DNA of 64,000 nucleotides from Pandoraea capi (GTDB lineage Bacteria; Pseudomonadota; Gammaproteobacteria; Burkholderiales; Burkholderiaceae): NCBI RefSeq assembly GCF_902459735.1, contig NZ_CABPRV010000015.1, positions 62,001 to 126,000 of the forward strand, read 5' to 3'. Shown piece by piece: positions 57,175 to 64,000 of this stretch (position 1 is its first letter; each line of letters starts with the position of its first letter). The notes under the pieces were generated by a model. It saw only the letters and a program-made list of their open reading frames with translations, ran no database searches and was not told where the DNA came from. The position numbers and the translations under genes were made by a program.

Positions 57175-58980
57175 TCAATGCGCACCGATCATCGCCAGAT
57201 GTTCGGCGACCGGACCGAGTGCAAGCGCCGGCACGTAGGTGAGCGCGCCCACCAGCAGCACCGTGCCGAGCAGCAGCACGACAAACAGCGGACCGTGCGT
57301 GGGCAACGTGCCCGACGTCGCGGCAATGCGCTTCTTGCGCGCCAGCGCACCGGCAATCGCCAGTACCGGCACGATCACCCAGAAGCGGCCGAACCACATC
57401 GCGATACCCAGCGTGGTGTTGTAGAACGGCGTGTTGGCCGACAGACCTGCGAAAGCGCTGCCGTTGTTGTTCGCCGCCGAGCTGTACGCGTACAGAATTT
57501 CGGAGAAGCCGTGTGTTGCCGGGTTCAGCACACCGGCTTGTCCGGCCGGCACGAGCACGGCGAGTGCGGTACCGAGCAGCACCAGCAGCGGCGTCATCAG
57601 CACGGCCACGGCGACCATCTTCATCTCGTACGCTTCGATCTTCTTGCCGAGATACTCCGGCGTACGACCGATCATCAGCCCCGCGACGAACACGGCGAGC
57701 ATGGCGAAGACGAGCATGCCGTACAGGCCCGAGCCCACACCGCCGAAGATCACTTCGCCCAGTTGCATCAACAGCATCGGCACCAGCCCGCCCAACGGGG
57801 TGAGCGAGTCGTGCATCGCGTTGACCGCGCCGCAGGACGCCGCCGTCGTCACCGTCGCGAAAATGCCCGACGAGACGATACCGAAGCGCGTTTCCTTGCC
57901 TTCCATGTTCCCGCCCGACTGCGTCGCGCTGACCTGCTGGTCGACACCGAGCGTAGTGAGCACCGGGTTGCCTGCCTGCTCGGCAGAGACGGTCGCGACC
58001 GCTGCGATCGAAAACGCAATCGTCATGACCGCCAGAATCGCCAGCCCCTGACGACGGTCGCCGACCATGCGTCCGAACGTGTGGCACAGCGCCGCCGGGA
58101 TCAGGAAGATCGCGAGGATTTGCAGGAAGTTCGTGAGCGGCGTCGGGTTCTCATACGGGTGCGCCGAGTTCGCGTTGAAGAAGCCGCCACCATTGGTGCC
58201 GAGCATCTTGATCGCTTCCTGCGAAGCCACCGGCCCCATCGGCAGGGTTTGCGTCTGCGTCTGGGCGGGGGTCGTCACCGGCTTGCCTGCGGCGTCCATC
58301 TTCGGCTGACCGTCCGGGCCGAGGACCGGATTGTCAAAGTGCGTGACCTGAAGCGTCGTCACGTCCTTATAGGCGTCGAAGTTCTGAATCACGCCCTGGC
58401 TCATGAACGCTGCGGCAAGAATCACCGACAGCGGCACGAGGATGTAGAGCGTGATACGGGTTATGTCGACCCAGAAGTTGCCGATGGTCTGCGCCGTATG
58501 ACGCGCGAAGCCGCGAATCAACGCGACGACGACCGCGATACCCGTAGCTGCCGACAGGAAGTTCTGAACGGCGAGGCCGAGCATCTGCGTCAGATAGCTC
58601 ATCGTCGATTCGCCGGCGTAACCCTGCCAGTTCGTGTTCGCCACGAAGCTGACGGCAGTGTTCATCGACGAATCCGGCGTCACATTGCCGAAGGCTTGCG
58701 GGTTGAACGGCAACCACACTTGCCAGCGTTGCAGTGCATAAACGGCGAAGGCGCCCACGGCATTGAAACCGATCAGCGCAATCGCATAGGCGCGCCAGTG
58801 CATTTCCTGTTCGGGATGCACACCGCACAGGCGATACAGGCCGCGTTCGAGCGGCGCGAACCAGCGGTTCACGCGCGATTCACCGGCGAGCACGTCGGCC
58901 ATGAAACGGCCGAGCGGGCGCGCCAGCACCAGTAGCACGACGAGGAAAACGCCGAGCTGGATCCAGGCATTGAGTGTCAT
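57175..58980 (-). CDS. kdpA: Potassium-transporting ATPase potassium-binding subunit KdpA
   Basis: A 601-residue channel-like subunit with about ten helices. The selectivity-filter loops include [21 protein letters not shown] near residue 260 and the [17 protein letters not shown] segment near 120. The start overlaps the kdpF stop (ATGA). Length is above the Escherichia coli value (557). Confidence 0.97.
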   Translation of the reverse strand: MTLNAWIQLGVFLVVLLVLARPLGRFMADVLAGESRVNRWFAPLERGLYRLCGVHPEQEMHWRAYAIALIGFNAVGAFAVYALQRWQVWLPFNPQAFGNVTPDSSMNTAVSFVANTNWQGYAGESTMSYLTQMLGLAVQNFLSAATGIAVVVALIRGFARHTAQTIGNFWVDITRITLYILVPLSVILAAAFMSQGVIQNFDAYKDVTTLQVTHFDNPVLGPDGQPKMDAAGKPVTTPAQTQTQTLPMGPVASQEAIKMLGTNGGGFFNANSAHPYENPTPLTNFLQILAIFLIPAALCHTFGRMVGDRRQGLAILAVMTIAFSIAAVATVSAEQAGNPVLTTLGVDQQVSATQSGGNMEGKETRFGIVSSGIFATVTTAASCGAVNAMHDSLTPLGGLVPMLLMQLGEVIFGGVGSGLYGMLVFAMLAVFVAGLMIGRTPEYLGKKIEAYEMKMVAVAVLMTPLLVLLGTALAVLVPAGQAGVLNPATHGFSEILYAYSSAANNNGSAFAGLSANTPFYNTTLGIAMWFGRFWVIVPVLAIAGALARKKRIAATSGTLPTHGPLFVVLLLGTVLLVGALTYVPALALGPVAEHLAMIGAH

Positions 58981-59069
58981 GCGAGATCCTCCGGCTTGAA
59001 CAGCGCGTAGACGAGATAAGCGAGCAGCGCGAGCGTGAGTCCGCCGCTCAGCCAATACATGGCTGTCAT
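58977..59069 (-). CDS. kdpF: Potassium-transporting ATPase accessory peptide KdpF
   Basis: A 30-residue single-helix peptide ([20 protein letters not shown] then YALFKPEDL) with the KdpF pattern, ending in ATGA overlap with kdpA. It stabilises the complex. It may start at the second Met, three residues in. Confidence 0.9.
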   Translation of the reverse strand: MTAMYWLSGGLTLALLAYLVYALFKPEDLA

Positions 59070-59158
59070 TGCTGCCCCCCTACCGACGCGCAAAACGCGA
59101 CAAAGCCGACGGTCGTGGCAACGAACACCACGATCACGCCGAGATATAACCAGTCCAT
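59066..59158 (-). CDS. 30-residue single-helix microprotein, first gene of the kdp operon
   Basis: Too short for usual ORF calls. It reads [20 protein letters not shown] and continues for ten residues, one membrane helix throughout. AGGGAG lies 6 nt before the ATG and its TGA overlaps the kdpF ATG, so kdpF is translated by coupling. It may be an extra small subunit of the Kdp complex or serve mainly to set kdpF translation. Not a known named gene to me. Confidence 0.72.
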   Translation of the reverse strand: MDWLYLGVIVVFVATTVGFVAFCASVGGQQ

Positions 59159-59275
59159 GACAACTCCCTATCGTGTGGCGGCCGGCAAGCCACGGACGCG
59201 ACGCGCCCTTGCTCAGCGCTCGCCAGCCGTGCCCTGAACGATACGTAGGGGCGCATAAAGACGGGGACAAAAGGG

Positions 59276-59324
59276 GTAAAGGGGGTGTAAACAACGCGTA
59301 AACGCGGGGCCGAAATGTGTAAAC
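59276..59324 (-). promoter_or_regulatory. Candidate KdpE binding array
   Basis: Minus-strand direct repeats of (G/C)TTTAC start on + coordinates 59276, 59287, 59298 and 59319, that is 11, 11 and 21 bp apart, one or two helical turns. OmpR-family regulators bind direct repeats with this spacing, and Escherichia coli KdpE sites are also T-rich with TTTA repeats. They lie 120-170 nt before the first kdp start codon. Confidence 0.6.
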
Positions 59325-59327
59325 GAC

Positions 59328-59357
59328 AAAGCCCGCCGATATCGCTATCGGCGGGCT
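59328..59357 (-). terminator. Terminator of the upstream binding-protein gene
   Basis: A perfect 12-bp stem AGCCCGCCGATA/TATCGGCGGGCT with a 4-nt loop, followed on the minus strand by TTTG. It separates the binding-protein gene from the kdp operon. Confidence 0.8.
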
Positions 59358-59405
59358 TCCAGGCCTTACGCTACGTGGCATTGCGGGACATGGCGTCCCG
59401 CTGCG

Positions 59406-60377
59406 TCATTCCGTCACTTGCGACCCCTTGCGCCAGACCTCGAGCACTTCCTTGCTGGGTTCGAGGTTCAGATTCACATTGCGCGGCGGGATCGGTTGCT
59501 GGAACCACTTGCGCTGAATGCGGCGGATCTCGCCCGAGCTGTAGACGTGCGCCAGCGTGGTGTCCACGAAGCGCTTGAACTGCGGATCGTCACGACGCAG
59601 CATCAACGCGTTGAGCTCCGTCTCCAGCGGTGCTCCAACGATGGCGAACGACTCCGGATCGCGGGCATTCGCGCGGAAGCCGGAGAGCAGCACGTCGTCG
59701 AGGGCGAACGCCTTGGCGCGACCGGTTTCCAGCGTAATCATCGATTCGGCATGGTCGCGGGCCGGAATCACGCGGAACCCGAACTTGTCGGCCTGCATCC
59801 GGGCCAGACGCTCACCGGTCGAGCCGGCCGAGGCCACCAGATTCTGCCCCTTCAGGTCTTGCAGGTCGCGAATGTTGTCCTTCTTGTTGACCAGCAGACG
59901 CACTTCCGAGACGTAGTACGGATTGCTGAAGCCCACCTGCTCGGCGCGCTCCGGCGTAATCGTATTCGGTGCGCAGTCGAGGTCGACCGTGCCGTTCTTC
60001 ACCAGCGGAATACGGTTCTGCGGGGTGATCGACATTTCACGCACCCGCAGATTCGGCATGTTCAGCGCCGTCTTGACGGCATCGACCACCGCATAGCAGA
60101 GATCCATCGTATAGCCGACGGGCTTGCCCTTGTCGTTCACGTAGGCGAACGGAATCGCGGCCTCGCGGTAGCCGAGCGTAATCAGCCCGGTATCGTGAAT
60201 CTTCTTGAGGGTACCGGTCAGTTCCCCGCTGACGGTCGGCAGCGCGACGACAGCGTCTGCTTTGGCAGGTGCAGCCAGCGCGGTCGAAACCCCCGCCTGA
60301 GCGGCGAACCACAGAGAGAGGCCGAGCGCGACGCGCTTGGCGGCGATATTCCAGTTGACTTCCTTGAGACCGGTCAC
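59406..60377 (-). CDS. Polar amino-acid ABC substrate-binding protein, first paralogue
   Basis: A 323-residue periplasmic protein of SBP family 3 (GltI-like). Signal peptide at about residues 1-36 (LGLSLWFAAQAGVSTALAA). Mature features: TLGYREAAIPFAYV, GYTMDLCYAVVDAV and DLDCAPNTITPERAEQVGFSNPYY. Glutamate/aspartate is the usual ligand of this subclass. No permease or ATPase gene is adjacent. Confidence 0.87.
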   Translation of the reverse strand: MTGLKEVNWNIAAKRVALGLSLWFAAQAGVSTALAAPAKADAVVALPTVSGELTGTLKKIHDTGLITLGYREAAIPFAYVNDKGKPVGYTMDLCYAVVDAVKTALNMPNLRVREMSITPQNRIPLVKNGTVDLDCAPNTITPERAEQVGFSNPYYVSEVRLLVNKKDNIRDLQDLKGQNLVASAGSTGERLARMQADKFGFRVIPARDHAESMITLETGRAKAFALDDVLLSGFRANARDPESFAIVGAPLETELNALMLRRDDPQFKRFVDTTLAHVYSSGEIRRIQRKWFQQPIPPRNVNLNLEPSKEVLEVWRKGSQVTE

Positions 60378-60495
60378 AGCAAATTCCTATCGGATTAACA
60401 GCACGATAGGAATTTACAGAGATGTGGGCAATCGCACAAAGAAATCTTCGTCATTAGCTTATGCGTGACGGGAATCGGGACATTCGTCGCGCCGA

Positions 60496-61626
60496 CTAAC
60501 TGCCTGCGGCAGGTGACGACGCCGAAGCCTCCTGCTCAACACCATAGCGCGCCCCGCTTTCCCATAGCGCCATCGTTTCAGCAGACGGTGCCAGCGGCTG
60601 GTCATGCCCGTGGGGTGACAATGCCGCCCGGAACGATTCGCGCTGAAGCCGGGCCATCTCGCCGCTACGGAACATCGCGGCCAGCACGGCATCGACCTTG
60701 TCCTTGAACGCCGGGTCGTCTTTCGGCATGACCAACGCGTAATACTCGGCCTGCCCCGAGAGCGGCTCTCCGACGATACGAAACGCTTCCGGTGTCCTGC
60801 TCGTGGCGCGCAAGCCTTCGAGCAGGACGTCGTCAAGCGCGAGTGCCTGCGCACGGCGCTCGCGCAGCATGCGAAAGGCATCGTCGTAATCGCGGGCCAT
60901 CAGTAACTGGAACCCGGCGCGGGCATGCTGCGCGCGAACGAGGCGCTCGGCCGTGGTTCCCTGCACGACCGCGAGCCGCAACCCGCGCAGATCGTCGATC
61001 GAGTCGATGCCGGCCCCTCGGCGCACCATCAACCGGACGTGCGCCGCGTAATACGGCAAGCTGAACGCCACCTGTTGCTCGCGTGCGGCCGTGACCGTCG
61101 ACGGCGCGCAATCGATGTCGATCGCGTCGCCCTTGATCAGCGGCCCGCGCATCTGCTCGATGATGCGCACCGGCGTGCTGCGCAGTTCGGGCATCGCCAT
61201 CTCGCGCTGCAACGCGGGCACGATGCGCTGACAAAGCGCCCAGGCCAGCCCCATCGGCTGATCCTGTGCGTCGACATACGAAAAAGGGACGGCCGTCTGC
61301 CGATAGCCGAGCAGGATGCGTCCGCGCTCACGGATGCGGGTCAGGGTCGGGGTATCGTCCGCCGTCCCGGCGACTTCAGATGCCGCAGTTGCCGCAGACA
61401 CCTCATCGCCAGCAGGCAGCAACGGCGTCGACGGTTCCCGCGCGGGCGCGGATACCGTGCTCAGACGCGGCATGCCGACCATTGGCGGCGCGTCGGCCAG
61501 TGCCGTGCCTGACGTTGCTGCGGACAAGGAAAGCGCGAGGACGCGAAGCCACCGGCGAAACGAGACGGGCAAACGGCATGAACGGGACAATATGGGCAGA
61601 AGGGGCAGCAAGGGCAGAAGGGGCAT
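60496..61626 (-). CDS. Polar amino-acid ABC substrate-binding protein, second paralogue
   Basis: A 376-residue relative of the previous gene: LLGYRQTAVPFSYV, DIDCAPSTVTAAREQQVAFSLPYY and the same ordering. It has a longer leader (Leu/Pro repeats then a hydrophobic signal ending AL) and an insert of about 40 residues before the binding domain, so the start is uncertain and may be internal. Tandem duplication is likely. Again no permease nearby. Confidence 0.8.
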   Translation of the reverse strand: MPLLPLLPLLPILSRSCRLPVSFRRWLRVLALSLSAATSGTALADAPPMVGMPRLSTVSAPAREPSTPLLPAGDEVSAATAASEVAGTADDTPTLTRIRERGRILLGYRQTAVPFSYVDAQDQPMGLAWALCQRIVPALQREMAMPELRSTPVRIIEQMRGPLIKGDAIDIDCAPSTVTAAREQQVAFSLPYYAAHVRLMVRRGAGIDSIDDLRGLRLAVVQGTTAERLVRAQHARAGFQLLMARDYDDAFRMLRERRAQALALDDVLLEGLRATSRTPEAFRIVGEPLSGQAEYYALVMPKDDPAFKDKVDAVLAAMFRSGEMARLQRESFRAALSPHGHDQPLAPSAETMALWESGARYGVEQEASASSPAAGS

Positions 61627-61807
61627 GATCGACGCGATACCAGGAAGGAAAATGCCCGTACCTTAGCGATGGGCCGATCCCCATCCTCACGGCCTCGCGT
61701 CTTTTCGGAATATTCCCGTCGAGCGATGCGCGCGTCACGGCATGCGGCGGCGGCCGTGTCTTCTGGCCTGTCGATGACACGCCCAATGCCCTCGCCTGCC
61801 CTCCCGC

Positions 61808-62395
61808 TCAGCGCGTGTGTGCCAGCAGCGTCTGCAACAGTTGCTCGTCGTCTTCGGCCGTCGGCGCCGTGTTGTCGAATCGCACGAGCCCGGGGAACGC
61901 AGCCGCAGGCGGCATGAAGCGGCGCAGACGGTACTCCTCCCAATGCGCCAGCTTGTAGGCGTCGTTCGGATTGCCGCGGCTCACGATCCGCTCGTGTGCA
62001 TGCGTCTCGTCCAGATCCACCCAGACCACATGCACGCCTACATCGTCGTCGACATCCAGCCACGCGCGATCGAACAGCAAGCCTTCGCGCAATTCGCGCG
62101 AAAGCGGCCCGACGACCAGCACGTTCACGCCCAGACGCAGATTCTCACGTGCCGTATCGAGTAGCCCGGCGTACTCCGGCTCGCGCAACGTCTCCAGATA
62201 GAGCGGGCTGTCGCGGTCGTTCGGATTGCCCGTCAGCGCGCCCATGACGGAGGCACTGTAGGCCCCGTAAAGCGTGTCCTTATCGAGCAGGCAGAACGCT
62301 TCGCCGCTGCGCGCGATCAGCGGACGGATCAGACGCTTCGCCAGCGTTGTCTTGCCTGCCCCGGCGTGACCGCAGAAAAAGATCAGACGTGTCAT
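61808..62395 (-). CDS. P-loop kinase-like ATPase
   Basis: A 195-residue P-loop protein: Walker A GHAGAGKTTLAKRL at residues 8-21, then DKDTLYGAY, and HVVWVDLDETHAHERIVSRG (LID-like Arg segment) near 125. It resembles small kinases of the AAA_33/zeta-toxin-like group acting on a nucleoside, sugar or tRNA end. The substrate is unknown. It ends 414 nt before the next binding-protein gene and 36 nt after the cupin gene, so the latter two may be one unit. Confidence 0.75.
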   Translation of the reverse strand: MTRLIFFCGHAGAGKTTLAKRLIRPLIARSGEAFCLLDKDTLYGAYSASVMGALTGNPNDRDSPLYLETLREPEYAGLLDTARENLRLGVNVLVVGPLSRELREGLLFDRAWLDVDDDVGVHVVWVDLDETHAHERIVSRGNPNDAYKLAHWEEYRLRRFMPPAAAFPGLVRFDNTAPTAEDDEQLLQTLLAHTR

Positions 62396-62431
62396 GACGC
62401 TGCCTCAGAGGATTCAGGTGATTCAGATGTT

Positions 62432-62815
62432 TCAGGTGGCCTTGCGCTCGAACATCACGAAATGCTTGCGCACCGGCTCCACGACCTCGAACACCCCTTC
62501 GAATCCTGCCGGAATCACGCAGGCGTCGCCGGGGCCGAACTCAGACGCATTGCCTTCGAGATCGCTGATCCGGATACGTCCCTCGATAATCGAGAAATAT
62601 TCCTGACGGTGTGCGCCGAAAGCGATGCGCCATGCGCCGGGCTCGCACGTCCATTCGCCGCAATCGAATTCGCCGAGAGCGTCCGTGTAGAAGGGACGCG
62701 TCACGCGCTGCGGATTGCCGCTCACGCGGCGGGCCTCGGCCGGATGATCGAAGATGGCCTCACCCGCTTGCGCAGGGGCGAAGGTAATCAGGGAAGGGGT
62801 CGAAGAAGCTGTCAT
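62432..62815 (-). CDS. Cupin domain protein
   Basis: A 127-residue single-domain cupin of the DUF861/EutQ-like group. Metal-site motifs are seen in the stretch EWTCEPGAWRIAF, with Glu/His in YFSIIEGRIRISD, and the second motif PGDACVIPAGFEGVFEV. The family may be an enzyme or a sugar/acid sensor; not assignable. Confidence 0.82.
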   Translation of the reverse strand: MTASSTPSLITFAPAQAGEAIFDHPAEARRVSGNPQRVTRPFYTDALGEFDCGEWTCEPGAWRIAFGAHRQEYFSIIEGRIRISDLEGNASEFGPGDACVIPAGFEGVFEVVEPVRKHFVMFERKAT

Positions 62816-62849
62816 CGAAGTTCGGTGAGAGTCAGAGGGCGTGGGTCGC

Positions 62850-63704
62850 TCAGTTCAGCGCTGCGCTCAGTTTGCGGCGCCATGCGGCCACCGTCGCAGG
62901 ATCGGATTCGGACAACGCGTCGAAAATCGCCAGCATCGACTTGCGTCCGGCATCGTCGCCAAACGACCGGTCGCGTTGCACGATGTCGAGTAGCGCCGCC
63001 AGCGCGGGCTCATAAGCACGCTCGGCCAGATAACGATTCGCGAGATCCAGACGCGCCTGCAAATTGGACGGATCGGCATTCACCCGCGCGAGCAGCTCGT
63101 CGGCCGGCGGCAATTGGCTCGCCTGCTCGGCCGCAGCGATACGCGTATTGAGCGCGGCGATGCGGGCGTCGCCACTGGCGGCCGTGCGCGGGGACACCAG
63201 CGTCAACGCAGTGCGTGCGCCTTGCGTGTCACCCATGCCGAGCAACACGTCGACGAGATCGAGGCGCACGTCGTCGTGCGCGGGGTCGAGCGCGAGCGCG
63301 GCTTGCAAGGCGTCGCGCGCCACGGCAGGCTGCCCTTCGGCCAATGCCGTACGGGCAACCTTGCGCGCCATCTCCGCGGGGTTCGGCACGATGCGCTCGA
63401 TGAACGCGCGCAGTTGTCCTTCCGGCAGCGCGCCAACGAACTGATCGACGGGTTCACCGTCGACGAAGGCGACGACCGTCGGCAGGCTGCGCACGCCGTA
63501 TTCGGCGCAAAGCTGCGCGTTCTCGTCGGCGTTGATCTTCACGAGACGGATGCGTCCCTGCGCTTCGGCCTCGAGCTTCTCAAGCATCGGCCCGAGCGTG
63601 TTGCATGGGCCGCACCACGGCGCCCAGAAGTCGGCCAGCACGGGCACCTGATGCGAGACGGCCAGCACGTCGTCATCGAAGCTGGCAAGGTTGGTATCGA
63701 TCAT
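62850..63704 (-). CDS. cnoX: Thioredoxin-TPR co-chaperone CnoX (YbbN)
   Basis: A 284-residue protein: thioredoxin domain at residues 1-110 with an intact WCGPC active site (near 30-34), then a TPR-like C-terminal part. CnoX holds chlorine-damaged proteins for GroEL or DnaK. The Escherichia coli protein has SxxC in place of CxxC, so this one may also be redox active. The start at MIDTNLASF fits the family; the longer upstream ORF is not conserved in style. Confidence 0.9.
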   Translation of the reverse strand: MIDTNLASFDDDVLAVSHQVPVLADFWAPWCGPCNTLGPMLEKLEAEAQGRIRLVKINADENAQLCAEYGVRSLPTVVAFVDGEPVDQFVGALPEGQLRAFIERIVPNPAEMARKVARTALAEGQPAVARDALQAALALDPAHDDVRLDLVDVLLGMGDTQGARTALTLVSPRTAASGDARIAALNTRIAAAEQASQLPPADELLARVNADPSNLQARLDLANRYLAERAYEPALAALLDIVQRDRSFGDDAGRKSMLAIFDALSESDPATVAAWRRKLSAALN

Positions 63705-63892
63705 AGATCCTATAGAGCGTGGTAAATTGCGTCCATAGCGGCCGTCACTCATAGAAAACGGCCGCCAGCTTGAAGCATGGTAATCGCAAAACTGGGCAAA
63801 TCGGTACGGACGCGCTAACGCGCCCCAGGTTCCCGCCTCGGCCAAGCGTCTCGTCACATGCCCGACCGGTCCGATAACAGGCAGGGAGGCAC

Positions 63893-64000
63893 ATGCACGC
63901 AGGCCACGGCACGGCAATCTTCTTCACGCAACTGCTCTTGCTGGTCCTCGTCGGCCGTTTGCTCGGCGAGGTCATGCAGCGCCTGCGCCAGCCCGCCGTC
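63893..64000 (+). CDS. Cation:proton antiporter, N-terminal part, cut by the window end
   Basis: The first 36 codons only. A hydrophobic helix is followed by LVGRLLGEVMQRLRQPAV, the start of CPA2/KefB-type monovalent cation:proton antiporters (GxLxxRLxQPxV). GCAGGGAGG precedes the ATG. The rest lies beyond the window. Confidence 0.7.
   Translation, partial: MHAGHGTAIFFTQLLLLVLVGRLLGEVMQRLRQPAV

Noticed and set aside
57145-58935. 596-residue plus-strand ORF antisense to kdpA
   Set aside because: Arg/His-rich shadow with no domain content.

Overview
The window is GC-rich chromosomal DNA, densely coding on both strands. Gene content and order (pnp-rpsO, leuA, pssA-psd, ilvC-ilvN-ilvI next to an RpoE-type sigma factor with DUF3619, DUF3106 and RDD genes) are those of a Burkholderiales betaproteobacterium. 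Pandoraea or a close relative is my best guess, but that is inference from family-level memory and not a database match. I see no insertion sequence, prophage, CRISPR array or rRNA.

Layout. 0-8 kb: CBS protein, O-acetylhomoserine sulfhydrylase with an overlapping hydrolase, Mpo1-like and YihY membrane proteins, WrbA, a DUF2069 protein and a GlcD-type FAD oxidase. 8-9 kb: a promoter, a structured leader of about 500 nt with a 20-codon upstream ORF, then an orphan MgtC C-terminal-domain protein. 9-18 kb: MerR/MFS pair, MtfA, L31B, an ArnT-like glycosyltransferase, a MATE pump and glucarate dehydratase behind a double operator. 18-21.6 kb: four tRNAs (Ala, Glu, Asp, Asp), pnp and rpsO, all on the minus strand. 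21.9-25.3 kb: a branched-chain-type binding protein, then a small cluster of lipoprotein, broken ECF sigma gene, mini anti-sigma protein and DUF4148 protein. 25.6-33.8 kb: minus-strand leuA, LysM/BON protein, pssA, psd, ilvC, ilvN, ilvI, the core of branched-chain amino acid and phosphatidylethanolamine synthesis. 34.2-43 kb: plus-strand rpoE cluster, RDD protein, lipase-like protein, LpxH-like phosphoesterase, glycosyltransferase, diacylglycerol kinase, TetR/LOG pair and DUF2062 protein. 43-50.5 kb: DUF924, AlaX, an orphan type III chaperone-like gene with its probable secreted partner, a truncated haemoglobin, an FtsX-type permease, DUF4126 and SugE behind a guanidine-II riboswitch. 50.6-59.2 kb: the complete kdp potassium system (a microORF, then kdpF-A-B-C, terminator, kdpD-E) with phased direct repeats upstream. 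59.4-64 kb: two paralogous amino-acid binding proteins, an AAA kinase, a cupin, CnoX and the first codons of a cation:proton antiporter.

Most genes are housekeeping. The parts that look accessory or least explained are the chaperone/secreted-protein pair at 44.7-46.2 kb, the decayed sigma gene at 24.0-24.6 kb, the leader at 8.04-8.58 kb and the 30-residue kdp microORF. Starts were moved from the longest ORF wherever a ribosome-binding site or family alignment supported a shorter protein.
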